64,000 bases of DNA from Gillisella taibaishanensis (GTDB lineage Bacteria; Pseudomonadota; Alphaproteobacteria; Rhizobiales; Rhizobiaceae). The DNA is taken from positions 62,001-126,000 of the forward strand of contig NZ_MKIN01000018.1 in the NCBI RefSeq assembly GCF_001938985.1, in the 5' to 3' direction. The notes beneath the pieces are model-generated. The model was not told where the DNA came from. It did not search any database and was given only the letters and a program-made list of their open reading frames with translations. The position numbers were made by a program, and so were the translations under genes. This document shows positions 35,335 to 45,693 of this stretch, piece by piece (the stretch's first letter is position 1; each line of letters starts with the position of its first letter).

Positions 35335-37281
35335 ATGGGACTGCTGGACAACATGCGCATCGTGGCGAAGGTCGGTTTGACCTTTGCGGCCTTGCTGGTC
35401 GTGAGCCTTTTGATCAGTCTGGTGAGCTGGCGTTCGCTCAACCACCAGGAAGAAGCGTCTGATATGACGGTTCACACCTATATCGTTCTGCAGAAGATGG
35501 ATGCCATCATCGGCGCCATGGTCGATCAGGAAACCGGCATTCGTGCCTATCTCCTGTCGGGTGGTGACGAGAAGTTTCTCGATCCACAGAAGGCTGGCAT
35601 GCAGCATTACGCCGATGCCTACGCGGCGGTGCGCCAGCTGACCGCGGATAATGCCGTGCAGCAAAAGCGGCTCGCCGAACTGGACGCGACAGTCAAGGAT
35701 TGGCAGACCAAGGTCGTCGCCCAGGAAATCGCCCTGACGAGAAACCCTGCGACCGTGGAACAGGGCCGGGCGCTTGAAGTGTCCGGTGCCGGCAAGCAGT
35801 ATATGGACGGCGTCCGCGCCAAGGCCAAGGAAATCTCCGACGAAGAAAGCAAGCTGCTGACCCTCCGTTCGGACGAGGCGCAGGCCGCCGCTGACGATGC
35901 CCGCAATAACATCATCATTGGCAGCGTCATGCTGTTCGCGGTTGTCGGTTTCGCCTTGCTCCTGCTCAACAAGAGCCTGATTGCTCCGCTTGTACGCATT
36001 ACTCAGTCGATGCGCAGCCTTGCCACCGGCGATACCACAGTCGATATCCCCGGCATCGGCCGCAAGGACGAAGTCGGTCACATGGCCGATGCCGTCGAAG
36101 TGTTCCGCAAGAATGCGATCGCCAATCGCCAGCTGGAAGACCAGGCCACCACCGCCCGCGACGAGACGGCCCGCACCCAGGCCGCCCACCAGAAGCAGGC
36201 CGAACAGGAAGCCGCCAATCTGCGCTTCGCTACCCAGACGCTCGGCGAAGGCTTGAAGCGCCTGGCCGGTGGTGATGTCTCGTTCCAGCTCAACGAGCCC
36301 TTCGCCGCCGAATACGAGCCATTGCGCCAGGACTTCAACGCCTCGCTGCAACAGCTCGGCACCACGATCGGCTCGGTTCTCACAACAGTCGAAGGCATGG
36401 AAAACGGCACCCGCGAAATTGCCGATGGCGCCAACGACCTTTCGAAGCGCACCGAACAGCAGGCCGCAGCGCTGGAGCAGACGGCCGCTGCCCTGGACGA
36501 GATCACCGTCAATGTCAGCAATTCCTCCAAGCGCACAGAGGAGGCCCGCTCGGTGGCCGTTACCGCCAGCCACAGCGCCGTCCACTCGTCGCAGGTCGTC
36601 AACCAGGCCGAAGACGCGATGCGCCGGATCGAGGAAAGTTCACAGCAGATTTCCAACATCATCGGCGTCATCGACGAGATCGCCTTCCAGACCAACTTGC
36701 TGGCGCTGAATGCCGGTGTCGAAGCCGCCCGCGCAGGCGAAGCCGGCAAGGGCTTTGCGGTCGTGGCTCAGGAAGTCCGCGAGCTTGCCCAGCGCTCGGC
36801 CAATGCCGCCAAGGAGATCAAGGGTCTCATCCATAATTCCTCTGCAGAAGTCGACAACGGCGTGCGCCTGGTGCGCGAAACCGGCGTCGCGCTCAAGTCG
36901 ATCGGCGACCATGTGGTGCAGATCAACCAGCTGATGGAAGCGATTGCCACCTCGGCCCGCGAACAGTCCACCGGTCTTGCGGAAGTCAATTCTGCCGTCA
37001 ACCAGATGGACCAGACCACCCAGCAGAACGCCGCGATGGTAGAACAGTCGACGGCCGCCGCCGGCGCGCTGGCCAACGAAGCCAACCGGCTGAAAATGCT
37101 CGTCAGCCAGTTCACTCTGGCCAGCCGCACGTCCTTCAATGCTGGCGCCGCGCACCCGGCCACGGCTCAATCCTCGCACCGCCCCGTGGCCTCTCCGGCC
37201 AGGACGCTGGCCGCGAAGATCGGCAAGGCCTTCGGTGCCGGCGGTTCGGCACAGGTGAAACAGGAATGGTCGGAATTCTGA
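35335..37281 (+). CDS. Methyl-accepting chemotaxis protein with CHASE3 sensor
   Basis: The 648-aa receptor is a paralogue of the one at 32145. Membrane segment 1 is at about 10-31. The CHASE3 motif is MVDQETGIRAYLLSGGDE (62-79), segment 2 is at about 187-207, then come HAMP and a signalling domain with [20 protein letters not shown]. It also ends QVKQEWSEF, a CheR/CheB tether. ATG 35335 follows AAGGGTTTGAAAA. A strong terminator follows. Confidence 0.92.
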   Translation: MGLLDNMRIVAKVGLTFAALLVVSLLISLVSWRSLNHQEEASDMTVHTYIVLQKMDAIIGAMVDQETGIRAYLLSGGDEKFLDPQKAGMQHYADAYAAVRQLTADNAVQQKRLAELDATVKDWQTKVVAQEIALTRNPATVEQGRALEVSGAGKQYMDGVRAKAKEISDEESKLLTLRSDEAQAAADDARNNIIIGSVMLFAVVGFALLLLNKSLIAPLVRITQSMRSLATGDTTVDIPGIGRKDEVGHMADAVEVFRKNAIANRQLEDQATTARDETARTQAAHQKQAEQEAANLRFATQTLGEGLKRLAGGDVSFQLNEPFAAEYEPLRQDFNASLQQLGTTIGSVLTTVEGMENGTREIADGANDLSKRTEQQAAALEQTAAALDEITVNVSNSSKRTEEARSVAVTASHSAVHSSQVVNQAEDAMRRIEESSQQISNIIGVIDEIAFQTNLLALNAGVEAARAGEAGKGFAVVAQEVRELAQRSANAAKEIKGLIHNSSAEVDNGVRLVRETGVALKSIGDHVVQINQLMEAIATSAREQSTGLAEVNSAVNQMDQTTQQNAAMVEQSTAAAGALANEANRLKMLVSQFTLASRTSFNAGAAHPATAQSSHRPVASPARTLAAKIGKAFGAGGSAQVKQEWSEF

Positions 37282-37312
37282 GCTGATCCCACCCCAGACA
37301 TAGTGCGTGAAA

Positions 37313-37353
37313 CGACAATGCCGCCGGCTGGAGCCGGCGGCATTGTCGTTTTT
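37313..37353 (+). terminator. Strong terminator after the second chemoreceptor
   Basis: A perfect 17-bp stem (37313-37329 with 37332-37348) with a 2-base loop is followed by TTTTT. Confidence 0.92.
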
Positions 37354-37417
37354 CGGCCTTGTTATCGGAGAGCGCTAGAGCATTCCAGGAGAGTGAGTTC
37401 GTCACTCTCGTTCACCC

Positions 37418-39340
37418 TCAGCGCAGGCGACCATCCTGGGGCAGCGTATCGCAGGAGAGAGCGGCAAAGACAGTGGCGACGATGCCCTTGGCGTCGAGGC
37501 CGGCCTTTTCATACATCACCTCGGGCTTGGCCTGATCCATCCACAGATCCGGCAGCGCCAGGCTGCGGACCTTCAGGCCGGTATCGAGCAGGCCCTCATT
37601 GGCGAGCATATGCAGCACCTGCGATCCGAAGCCGCCGACGGCGCCTTCCTCGACGGTGATCAGGACGGCGTGATGGCGGGCGAGCTGGCGGATCATCTCG
37701 ACATCGAGCGGCTTGGCAAAGCGCGCATCGGCAACCGTGGTCGACAACCCGGCGGCATCGAGATCTTCGGCCGCAACGAGACATTCGGCAAGCCGTGTGC
37801 CGAAGGAGAGCAGCGCCACCTTGGTGCCTTCCTTGATGATCCGGCCCTTGCCGATCTCAAGGATCTCGCCGCGCTCCGGCATCTGCACGCCCACGCCTTC
37901 GCCACGCGGGTAGCGGAAGGAGATGGGACCAGCGTCATAGGCGGCGGCGGTGCGCACCATATGTTTCAATTCCGCCTCATCAGCCGCAGCCATCACCACG
38001 AAACCGGGCAGACTTGCCAGGAAACCGGTATCGAAGGACCCGGCATGGGTCGGCCCGTCGGCGCCGACGAAGCCGGCCCGGTCGATGGGAAAGCGCACCG
38101 GCAGTCCCTGGATGGCGACGTCATGCACGACCTGGTCATAGCCGCGTTGCAGGAAGGTGGAGTAGAGCGCGCAGAACGGCTTGTAGCCCTCGGCGGCAAG
38201 TCCTGCTGCAAAGGTGACCGCATGCTGTTCGGCAATGCCGACATCGAAGGTGCGCTCTGGATAAAGCGCCTGCAACTTGTCGAGCCCGGTGCCTGATGGC
38301 ATGGCGGCAGTGATGCCGACGATCTTCTCATCGTGGCGGGCTTCCTCGACCAGCGCCTCGGCGAAAACGGCGGTATAGCTCGGCGCGTTCGGCTTCGCCT
38401 TGGCTTGGGTGCCGTCGATAACATCGAATTTGTTGACGGCATGATACTTGTCGGCCGCCGCTTCGGCAGGCGCATAGCCCTTGCCCTTTTGCGTAACCAC
38501 ATGGATCAGCACCGGCCCCTTGGCATTGTCGCGCACATTGCGCAGCACAGGCAGCAGGTGGTCGAAGGAATGACCGTCGATAGGGCCGATATGGTAGAAG
38601 CCCATTTCCTCGAACATCGTGCCGCCAGTCACATAGCCGCGCGCATGCTCGACGGCGCGGGTGATCGCCCGATCGATATTCTTGCCGAGATAGGCAGTGA
38701 GTTTCTTGCCGATCTCGCGCATGCCCATATAGGTGCGCCCGGAGGCAAGCCGCGCCAGATAGGCACTCATCGCGCCGGTCGGTGGCGCGATCGACATGTC
38801 GTTGTCGTTGAGAATGACGATCAGCCGCGCATCGAGCGCCCCCGCATTGTTGAGCGCCTCAAACGCCATACCCGCCGACATCGCGCCATCGCCAATCACG
38901 GCCAGCACCTTGCGGTCGGTCTGTCCCAACTCGGCAGCCACGGCCATGCCGAGACCGGCAGAAATCGACGTGGAGGAGTGGGCGGCGCCAAAGGGGTCGT
39001 ATTCGCTTTCGGCCCGCTTGGTGAAGCCGGAAAGACCGTGCTCCTGGCGCAGCGTGCGGATGCGGTCGCGCCGGCCGGTCAGGATCTTGTGCGGATAGCA
39101 TTGATGGCCGACATCGAAGATCAGCCGGTCTTCGGGCGTGTTGAACACCTTGTGGATGGCGATGGTCAGCTCGACCACGCCAAGACCTGCCCCGAGATGG
39201 CCGCCGGTTACCGATACGGCGTCGATCATCTCGTCGCGCAGTTCACGGGCCAGTTGCGGCAGAACGCGATCGTCGAGATCTCTGAGATCCGCCGGATAGG
39301 CGATCTGATCGAGCAGAGGGGTATCAAGCTTCGGTGTCAC
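37418..39340 (-). CDS. dxs: 1-deoxy-D-xylulose-5-phosphate synthase
   Basis: The 640-aa thiamine-diphosphate enzyme condenses pyruvate and glyceraldehyde 3-phosphate, the first step of the MEP isoprenoid pathway. The thiamine motif is [18 protein letters not shown] ... NDND and the catalytic Glu lies in [15 protein letters not shown]. Length is normal. The start is GTG 39340. In many rhizobia dxs lies close to xseB and tlyA; here efflux genes and chemoreceptors lie between them. Confidence 0.96.
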   Translation of the reverse strand: MTPKLDTPLLDQIAYPADLRDLDDRVLPQLARELRDEMIDAVSVTGGHLGAGLGVVELTIAIHKVFNTPEDRLIFDVGHQCYPHKILTGRRDRIRTLRQEHGLSGFTKRAESEYDPFGAAHSSTSISAGLGMAVAAELGQTDRKVLAVIGDGAMSAGMAFEALNNAGALDARLIVILNDNDMSIAPPTGAMSAYLARLASGRTYMGMREIGKKLTAYLGKNIDRAITRAVEHARGYVTGGTMFEEMGFYHIGPIDGHSFDHLLPVLRNVRDNAKGPVLIHVVTQKGKGYAPAEAAADKYHAVNKFDVIDGTQAKAKPNAPSYTAVFAEALVEEARHDEKIVGITAAMPSGTGLDKLQALYPERTFDVGIAEQHAVTFAAGLAAEGYKPFCALYSTFLQRGYDQVVHDVAIQGLPVRFPIDRAGFVGADGPTHAGSFDTGFLASLPGFVVMAAADEAELKHMVRTAAAYDAGPISFRYPRGEGVGVQMPERGEILEIGKGRIIKEGTKVALLSFGTRLAECLVAAEDLDAAGLSTTVADARFAKPLDVEMIRQLARHHAVLITVEEGAVGGFGSQVLHMLANEGLLDTGLKVRSLALPDLWMDQAKPEVMYEKAGLDAKGIVATVFAALSCDTLPQDGRLR

Positions 39341-39634
39341 GGAGTCTGCCTTTTTCTGTCTTCAGAGCGCAAGCTGGACGAATGGGCTCGCCGCTCCAAG
39401 TTTTATTTTTGAAGCATAACCGCTCGATCTCGTTTCACTCCGGTCGAATTATGCTCTGCACCGCCGCGCGCCAGACGGAGGTGCATCCATGCGCGGGGAG
39501 GTAATGATTTATATAGGCCTTAACCGTGCCGCGGCAAAGAGAGAAAGAGAAAAGCCGGACAAGCGCCTCAAAAAGGCCTGTTAACAGGCACGCGAGCGCG
39601 CCTTTTTTATCATGGATAAAATCTAAAACAGGTA
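39341..39634. other. Divergent region between dxs and marR with a terminator-like hairpin
   Basis: Mostly featureless. At 39570-39608, AAAAAGGC and GCCTTTTTT can pair around a CTGTTAACAG palindrome, giving a hairpin flanked by A and T runs that could stop transcription from either side. Confidence 0.45.
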
Positions 39635-39691
39635 TTGCTATTCAAGTCTTGCAATTTATATAATAAGCATGCTCATCATATGGGTGCTTAT
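39635..39691 (+). promoter_or_regulatory. marR-emrAB promoter and likely MarR operator
   Basis: TTGCTA (39635-39640) and TATAAT (39659-39664) are 18 bases apart. The inverted repeat ATAAGCA ... TGCTTAT (39663-39669 and 39685-39691) overlaps the end of the -10 and the expected transcription start, where a MarR dimer would block the polymerase. Confidence 0.6.
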
Positions 39692-39706
39692 CGATCAAGG
39701 CGCGCC

Positions 39707-40153
39707 ATGCCGCAAAATCCTACTCTCGGTTTTCTCCTCCACGACGTCGCCCGTCTGCTGCGCAAGCGGTTCGAGCAGCGCACCCGTGACATTGGTCTGA
39801 CGCGCACGCAGTGGCAGACGCTGGTCTATCTGGCCCGGCTTGAGGGTGCGAGCCAGAAGCAACTGGCCGAGATGATGGAGGTCGAGCCGATCACGCTCGC
39901 CCGCGTCGCCGACAAGCTCTGTGAAAAGGGGTTGATCGAGCGGCGGCCGGATGAGACCGACCGCCGGATCAACCGCCTGCACCTGACCGATCTGTCGCGG
40001 CCGCTGATCAGCGAGTTGCACGCGCGTGGCGACGCCACCCGCGCCGAAGCGCTGGAGGGGATTTCCGCCGAGGATCTCGCCCGCTTCTTTGAAATTCTCT
40101 TGGCAATGAAGACCAATCTTGTGGGAGCCTGCCGGTCGACGGCTTGCGAATAA
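39707..40153 (+). CDS. MarR-family regulator of the adjacent efflux pump
   Basis: The 148-aa winged-helix protein has the recognition region ASQKQLAEMMEVEPITLARVADKL and the wing RRPDETDRRINRLHLT. ATG 39707 follows CAAGG. emrA begins one base after its stop, so regulator and pump are one operon and autoregulation from the upstream palindrome is likely, relieved by an aromatic or drug-like ligand. Confidence 0.9.
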   Translation: MPQNPTLGFLLHDVARLLRKRFEQRTRDIGLTRTQWQTLVYLARLEGASQKQLAEMMEVEPITLARVADKLCEKGLIERRPDETDRRINRLHLTDLSRPLISELHARGDATRAEALEGISAEDLARFFEILLAMKTNLVGACRSTACE

Positions 40154-40154
40154 T

Positions 40155-41312
40155 ATGTCCGATATGTCCTCTAATCCTGAAAAGCAGCCTGAAACCACTG
40201 ATACCGCCAGTTCCGACGCTGCCACCAAGCCAAAGCGCAGTCGCAAGGCCCGTACGCGGCTCATCCTCTTTGGGCTTGTACCCGTCGTTCTGATTGCCGG
40301 CGGCTATTTCTACGTCAATGGCGGCCAGGTGATGACCACTGATAATGCCTATATCCAAGCCGACATGGTCGGCGTCACCACGGATATTTCCGGCATCGTC
40401 AAAAGCGTCGATGTTCATGAAGGCGAGGCGGTCAAGCCGGGCCAGGTATTGTTTACCCTGGACCAGCGCGCCTTCAAGGCAGCTGTCGATGGCGACGAAG
40501 CGCGGCTGGATGCGGCAAAGAACCAGATCCTCAACCTGCAGGAAAGCTATCGCCAAAGCCTGGCTGAACTGGCCCAGGCCAAGGCCGATCTGCCCTATTA
40601 CCAGACCAACGTCGACCGCCAGCAGAAGCTGCAGACCACGTCCGTCGCCAGCCAGGCCAATCTCGACGATGCCGAGCATGCGCTGATATCAGCCAAGCAG
40701 AAGGTCGACGTAGCCGAGGCGGGCGTCAAGGTGACGCTGGCGCAACTCGGCAATCGTCCCGATGCCCCGGTCGAAACTTACCCGGCCTATCAGGAAGCCA
40801 AGGCCGCCCTGGATGAAGCCCGTCGCGAGCTTGATCATACCGTGGTGCGTGCGCCATTCGGCGGTATCGTCACCAATGTCAGCAGCCTTCAGGCCGGCAG
40901 CTATATGGCGGCGGCACAGGCCGGTTTCCAGCTGGTCTCCGACACACATCTGTGGATCGACGCCAGCCCCAAGGAAACCGAACTCACCTATGTCCGGCCC
41001 GGCCAGGATGCGGTCATCACCGTCGACAGCTATCCGGGCGTCGAATGGCATGGCAAGGTCGAAAGCGTCAGCCCGGCCTCGGCCTCCAGCTTCTCGCTGC
41101 TGCCAGCCCAGAATTCCTCGGGCAACTGGGTGAAGGTGGTGCAGCGCATTCCAATGCGCGTTACCGTTGATGACAGCGCAAACAAGCCGCCGCTCCGGGT
41201 CGGCATGAGCACGGAAGTCTCTATCGATACCGGCCATCGCAACGGCCTGCCGCATTTCGTTAGGGCGCTGATCGGGCAGGAGACCGCCTATGCTTCGGAG
41301 CCGGCCAGATGA
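40155..41312 (+). CDS. emrA: EmrA-like membrane fusion protein (first efflux set)
   Basis: The 385-aa HlyD-family adaptor links the EmrB pump to an outer-membrane channel. One membrane anchor is at about 34-52 (LILFGLVPVVLIAGGYFYV). Lipoyl halves flank a coiled coil at about 110-190, and a beta-barrel domain follows (RVTVDDSANKPPLRVGMS). The start at 40155 is one base after the marR stop; 40164 is an alternative. Its stop overlaps emrB. Confidence 0.9.
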   Translation: MSDMSSNPEKQPETTDTASSDAATKPKRSRKARTRLILFGLVPVVLIAGGYFYVNGGQVMTTDNAYIQADMVGVTTDISGIVKSVDVHEGEAVKPGQVLFTLDQRAFKAAVDGDEARLDAAKNQILNLQESYRQSLAELAQAKADLPYYQTNVDRQQKLQTTSVASQANLDDAEHALISAKQKVDVAEAGVKVTLAQLGNRPDAPVETYPAYQEAKAALDEARRELDHTVVRAPFGGIVTNVSSLQAGSYMAAAQAGFQLVSDTHLWIDASPKETELTYVRPGQDAVITVDSYPGVEWHGKVESVSPASASSFSLLPAQNSSGNWVKVVQRIPMRVTVDDSANKPPLRVGMSTEVSIDTGHRNGLPHFVRALIGQETAYASEPAR

Positions 41313-42853
41313 GCACGCCGGCCGCTGCCGCTAAGCCGGCACCCGTCATTGCCAACCGCGGTGCGATCACGGCCTGCGTCATCCTGGCCGTGATCATGCA
41401 GGCGCTGGACAGCACCATCGCCAATGTGGCGCTGCCCTATATCCAGGGCAGCGTTTCCGCCAGCGCCGACCAAATCAATTGGGTGCTGACCTCCTATATC
41501 GTCGCCGCCGCGATCATGACGCCGCCGTCTGGCTTCCTCTCTGCCCGCTTCGGGCGCAAGCGCGTGCTGCTGGTGGCGATTTGCGGCTTCGTCTTTGCCT
41601 CCGTGCTCTGCGGCCTGGCGCAATCGCTGAACCAGATCGTCGGCTTTCGCCTGTTGCAGGGCTTTTTCGGCGCGGCACTGGTGCCGCTGTCGCAAGGCAT
41701 TCTTCTCGATATCTACTCGGTGGAGGAGCGCGGTGCCGCCATGGCGCTGTTCGGCGTGTCCGTCATGGTCGGGCCGGTGCTTGGGCCTGTCCTGGGCGGC
41801 TGGCTGACCGATCATCTCAGCTGGCGCTGGGTCTTCTACATCAACGTGCCGATCGGCCTGCTTGCCTTCATCGGCATCACCGCCTTCGTTACCGAAACCA
41901 AGATCGACTGGAACGCCCGGCTTGACGGGCTGGGCTTTGCCCTGACCAGCATATCGATCGGCGCGCTACAGCTGTTTCTGGATCGCGGCGAGCAGCTCGA
42001 CTGGTTTTCATCAGGCGAAATCATCATCGAGGCGCTGGTTTGCGGCGTGGCCTTCTACATGCTGATGGTCCACACCTTCACGCGCGACAAGCCCTTCATC
42101 AATCCGCGCCTGTTTCTCGACCGCAATTTCGCGGTGTCCTTCCTGTTCATTTTCGTGGTCGGCATCACCTATTTCTCGTCGCTGGCGCTGATGACCCCCT
42201 ATCTGCAAACGCTGATGGGCTATCCCGTCGTCACAGCCGGCATCGTCATGGGCCCGCGCGGTGTCGGCACCATGGTCTGCATGTTCCTGGTCGGCCGGCT
42301 GATCGGCAAGGTCGATACCCGCCTGCTGCTGGCGACGGGCCTTGGACTGACCGCCTGGGCCATGGATGCCATGAGCGGCTGGACGCCCGCCGTGTCGCAA
42401 TGGACCATCGTCTATGTCGGCTTCATCCAGGGTGCAGGCCTCGGCTTCCTGTTCGTGCCGCTGACCACAGTCGCCTTTTCCACCCTGCCGGCTTCGATGC
42501 GCGGCGATGGCACCGGGCTTTACAATCTGTCGCGCAATATCGGCTCCAGCGTCGGCATCTCGGTGATGGCGGCGCTGCTGGTGCGCAACGGACAGGTCAA
42601 TCACGCCGAGATTGCCGCCCAGGTGACGCCCTATAACCACGCCTTCCAAGCAACAGCGGCGCAGAGTCTCAGCCCCTATACCCCGGCCGGCCGGGCAGCG
42701 CTGGACAGCGTCATCCAAACGCAGTCCTCCATTATCGCCTATATCGACGATTTCCGGGCTTTGATGGTGATGTCGCTGCTGGTGATGCCGCTGCTGTTGC
42801 TGCTGAGGAAAAAAGGTCCGGCACAGGTCGATCACTCCATCGCCATGGAGTGA
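41309..42853 (+). CDS. emrB: EmrB-like DHA2 drug:proton antiporter (first efflux set)
   Basis: The 514-aa inner-membrane antiporter has 14 predicted membrane segments of the DHA2 MFS family. The segment 1 motif is LDSTIANVALPYIQG. The antiporter motif region reads GPVLGPVLGGWLTDHLSWRWVFYIN in overlapping parts. It overlaps emrA by ATGA. Its 3' end lies 12 bases from the convergent xseB stop. Confidence 0.92.
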   Translation: MSTPAAAAKPAPVIANRGAITACVILAVIMQALDSTIANVALPYIQGSVSASADQINWVLTSYIVAAAIMTPPSGFLSARFGRKRVLLVAICGFVFASVLCGLAQSLNQIVGFRLLQGFFGAALVPLSQGILLDIYSVEERGAAMALFGVSVMVGPVLGPVLGGWLTDHLSWRWVFYINVPIGLLAFIGITAFVTETKIDWNARLDGLGFALTSISIGALQLFLDRGEQLDWFSSGEIIIEALVCGVAFYMLMVHTFTRDKPFINPRLFLDRNFAVSFLFIFVVGITYFSSLALMTPYLQTLMGYPVVTAGIVMGPRGVGTMVCMFLVGRLIGKVDTRLLLATGLGLTAWAMDAMSGWTPAVSQWTIVYVGFIQGAGLGFLFVPLTTVAFSTLPASMRGDGTGLYNLSRNIGSSVGISVMAALLVRNGQVNHAEIAAQVTPYNHAFQATAAQSLSPYTPAGRAALDSVIQTQSSIIAYIDDFRALMVMSLLVMPLLLLLRKKGPAQVDHSIAME

Positions 42854-42865
42854 TCGTCAGCAATA

Positions 42866-43117
42866 TTACTCCCGGTCGAGCGGCTCTGCGCCCGCAGGCT
42901 TGCCGGCGCGGTCGAGGCGGATCTTTTCGATGCGGTTTTCCGCAGCTGACAGTAGCGCCTCGCAATGTTTCTTCAACAGTTCGCCGCGCTCATAAATAGC
43001 GATGGATTCGTCGAGCGCCACATCGCCCCGCTCCAGCCGGGCAACGATACTTTCTAGCTCGGCCACGGCCTTTTCGAAGGAATAGCCGGAGAGATCGGCG
43101 GTCGCGGTGTCACTCAT
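42866..43117 (-). CDS. xseB: Exodeoxyribonuclease VII small subunit
   Basis: The 83-aa helical protein pairs with XseA in degrading single-stranded DNA. It contains the family core [36 protein letters not shown] 43117 follows GAAGGG at six bases; an in-frame TTG six bases earlier is less likely. The HDAC-like gene ends just ahead of it, so the two are co-transcribed. Confidence 0.93.
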   Translation of the reverse strand: MSDTATADLSGYSFEKAVAELESIVARLERGDVALDESIAIYERGELLKKHCEALLSAAENRIEKIRLDRAGKPAGAEPLDRE

Positions 43118-43119
43118 AC

Positions 43120-44055
43120 TCAACCCTTCATCAGTCGCAGGATATGCATTCCGGCCGATTCGGCCAAACCTTCAAGATCATAGCCGCCTTCCAGCAGACT
43201 GACGACCCGGTTTTTGGCGAAGCGGTCGGCCACTTCCATTAGTCGCCCGGTCGCCCAATCGAAATCCTCGCCGACCAGATTGATCTGCGCCAGCGGATCG
43301 CGGTGATGTGCATCGAAGCCAGCGGAAATCAGGATCAGGTCGGGGGCAAAATCATGAAGCGCCGGCAGCACCCGCGACTTGAACGCCTCGCGGAAATGAT
43401 CCGAACCGCTATTGGCCGACAAAGGCGCGTTGACGATGGTCTTGTGCGGGCCGACCTCGTCCTTCTTGCCCGTCCAGGGATAAAGCGGCATCTGGTGGGT
43501 GGAACAGAACAGCACGGAACTATCATCCCAAAAAATGTCCTGCGTGCCATTGCCGTGATGCACGTCCCAATCCACGATCGCCACCCGCTCTACGCCATAG
43601 GCCTGCTGCGCATGCCGGGCCGCAATGGCAACCGTGTTGAACAGGCAAAAGCCCATGGCCTTGGTCTTTTCCGCGTGGTGGCCGGGCGGACGTCCGGCAA
43701 CGAAAACATTGTCGGCCGCCCCGGTCATCACGTCATCCACGGCGGCCATGGCCCCGCCAATGGCGGTCAGCGCGCATTGCAGGCTCTTTTGCGAGGCGTA
43801 GGTATCGGCTTCCAGCTGGTTGATCCGGTCCTCTTCCTCGGGCACCTGACGCATCACGGCGATGAAATGCTCTTCCGGATGGGCCAGCATGACCGCGTCC
43901 TCATTGGCCTGTTGGGCCTCGCGCCGCTCCAGCGCCGAAAAATTCGGATGGTTGAGCGCAATATTCAGCGAACGCAGCCGGTCGGCCCGTTCAGGATGAC
44001 CCTCCGGCGTATTGTGCTCGAGGAAGATCGGATTTTCGTAGAGCCGGGTTGTCAT
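43120..44055 (-). CDS. Histone deacetylase family protein
   Basis: The 311-aa zinc hydrolase of the HDAC/acetylpolyamine amidohydrolase superfamily has [20 protein letters not shown] and the metal motif [12 protein letters not shown], followed by [15 protein letters not shown] 44055 begins [27 protein letters not shown] in overlapping parts and follows AAGGTGA. The natural substrate of bacterial members next to xseB is unknown. Confidence 0.92.
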   Translation of the reverse strand: MTTRLYENPIFLEHNTPEGHPERADRLRSLNIALNHPNFSALERREAQQANEDAVMLAHPEEHFIAVMRQVPEEEDRINQLEADTYASQKSLQCALTAIGGAMAAVDDVMTGAADNVFVAGRPPGHHAEKTKAMGFCLFNTVAIAARHAQQAYGVERVAIVDWDVHHGNGTQDIFWDDSSVLFCSTHQMPLYPWTGKKDEVGPHKTIVNAPLSANSGSDHFREAFKSRVLPALHDFAPDLILISAGFDAHHRDPLAQINLVGEDFDWATGRLMEVADRFAKNRVVSLLEGGYDLEGLAESAGMHILRLMKG

Positions 44056-44125
44056 GATCCAGTCACCTTGCACGACAAATCTGTTTGCCATTACATGAGC
44101 GATCACGGCAGGGAGGGCAAGGGCC

Positions 44126-44536
44126 ATGGCGAAAAGAGAACGGCTTGACATTACCGATACGGCGGTCGGCCTGCGCGACGTCGGCTTAAACGGCCGGCTC
44201 AACACCAGCGCGCTGATGGCGCTTGCCGAGGAAGCGCTGCATCGCTTCTGGCAGGCAAGGCCGAGCCAGGAGGATGGCAGCACCGAGCCGGAATTCCGTA
44301 CCACCAAATTCGAGGCCCGCCTCTATGAAGCCCTCGGCCCCGGCGACCCGCTACGCTTCACCGTGCAGGTCGACAAGATCGGCGGCAAATCCGTCGGCTT
44401 CGCCATCTCGGTCGAAAGCGCCAAAACCCGCGCCGCCGACGTCGAAATCACCTGGACCGCCGTCAACAAGGATAGCGCCGAACCGGTAGCGCTGCCGGAA
44501 GCCCTGCGCGACTGGCTCTATCAGTGGCTGCCGTGA
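44126..44536 (+). CDS. Hotdog-fold acyl-CoA thioesterase
   Basis: The 136-aa protein resembles 4-hydroxybenzoyl-CoA-type thioesterases: RLNTSALMALAEEALHRFW, then TTKFEARLYEALGPGDPLRFTVQV. It is divergent from the HDAC gene across about 70 bases. Its stop overlaps the next start as TGATG, so the helical repeat gene downstream is coupled to it. The substrate is unknown. Confidence 0.82.
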   Translation: MAKRERLDITDTAVGLRDVGLNGRLNTSALMALAEEALHRFWQARPSQEDGSTEPEFRTTKFEARLYEALGPGDPLRFTVQVDKIGGKSVGFAISVESAKTRAADVEITWTAVNKDSAEPVALPEALRDWLYQWLP

Positions 44537-45693
44537 TGGCACATCGCCTGGCAAAGTTTGTTAGAAAGCTGGTTCAGATCTTCAGGTTGAAGCTTAAGCA
44601 TCCTCGTAATCGGGCCCCTACGCCCAATCGGGCTCATAAGAGTGAACAACCGCCGCCATTCGTTGCCGATGAGCCGCGGGCCGAGATGCGATTGGATGAT
44701 CAGACCTCAACGAAATACCACTTCGCGTCATCCTCGACCCTGTTGGCTATCCTCGACGACGTTGAAAGTTCGTACGATTTTCAAAAGACTCAAAAGGTTG
44801 TCAAAGCCGCGCTCCGTTACGATCCCTCATGGTGGAGCGAATCATTTAATACGCAGTGGGTTAAGCAACACGAAAGGCAGTTGAATGCTTGCCAGGCATT
44901 GAGCCAGATCTTCCTCTTCCATGATGACGGGTTTCTCCGGCAAATGGCACTTGAAAGACTGGCCTCACCCCTGAATCATCCCTTTGTAGCTTATGGCCTT
45001 GGGCTAAGGCTGAACGATTGGGTTCCCGAAATCAGGCGGGTTGCGAAGATAACATTTGATAGATGCTATGCGTCAACGCCACCGGAAATTTGGGAGGAGG
45101 CGCTTTGGCATCTGCTGCCCCGATCCACCGAATGGCGGCGGTGGTTCATGCAGCAGAAACACGAGGAGGTTCTCTACAGTGCGGCCGCCAATAGACAGGA
45201 GCAACTGCAAGGTCTTGTTTCGAGATTGGCGGCGAGCCGGTCATCCGGCTCAACCACGATGTTTCGATTGCTCGCACGCAGTCCAAATTTTGATCGCTTC
45301 CTACCTGACTTGGCTCTTGGAGCCTGCCAGCCTCACGTTCGAACGCTTGCTCTTGTTTCCATCATGGAACGAGAGGCACGATGGTCTACTGGAAAGTTCG
45401 AGAGAGTTTGGCACGACAAGGTTTTCGGGCGTTATCAAGACAAAGAGATATGGCGCACACGCCCTTTGACGTTAGACGTTGATATCGTTCCGATTCTGAC
45501 TGCATCCCTGCACGACCGCTCAAGCTTGGTCCGTCGGCGCGCCCTTGATCTGCTGACCAGGCGCCGCGACGAGGACGAGCTCAAGCCTTTGGTACAAAAG
45601 ACTCTCGTCGATCTTGCCAACGACCCAAATCCTGCCGTGCAGGGTCGATTGGATTTTCTGAGGCGAAGCCAACAGCCGGGTTTCAAAATCTAG
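44536..45693 (+). CDS. Helical (HEAT-like) repeat protein of unknown function
   Basis: The 385-aa protein has a basic N-terminus (HRLAKFVRKLVQIFRLKLKHPRN) and then repeated helical pairs such as FLRQMALERLASPLNHPFV and SSLVRRRALDLLTRRRDEDELK, typical of HEAT-type scaffolds. No catalytic motif was seen. The start ATG 44536 overlaps the thioesterase stop. Base use is more AT-rich than its neighbours. The 3' end shares a CTAG with the convergent phosphotransferase, so both stop codons overlap. Confidence 0.75.
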   Translation: MAHRLAKFVRKLVQIFRLKLKHPRNRAPTPNRAHKSEQPPPFVADEPRAEMRLDDQTSTKYHFASSSTLLAILDDVESSYDFQKTQKVVKAALRYDPSWWSESFNTQWVKQHERQLNACQALSQIFLFHDDGFLRQMALERLASPLNHPFVAYGLGLRLNDWVPEIRRVAKITFDRCYASTPPEIWEEALWHLLPRSTEWRRWFMQQKHEEVLYSAAANRQEQLQGLVSRLAASRSSGSTTMFRLLARSPNFDRFLPDLALGACQPHVRTLALVSIMEREARWSTGKFERVWHDKVFGRYQDKEIWRTRPLTLDVDIVPILTASLHDRSSLVRRRALDLLTRRRDEDELKPLVQKTLVDLANDPNPAVQGRLDFLRRSQQPGFKI

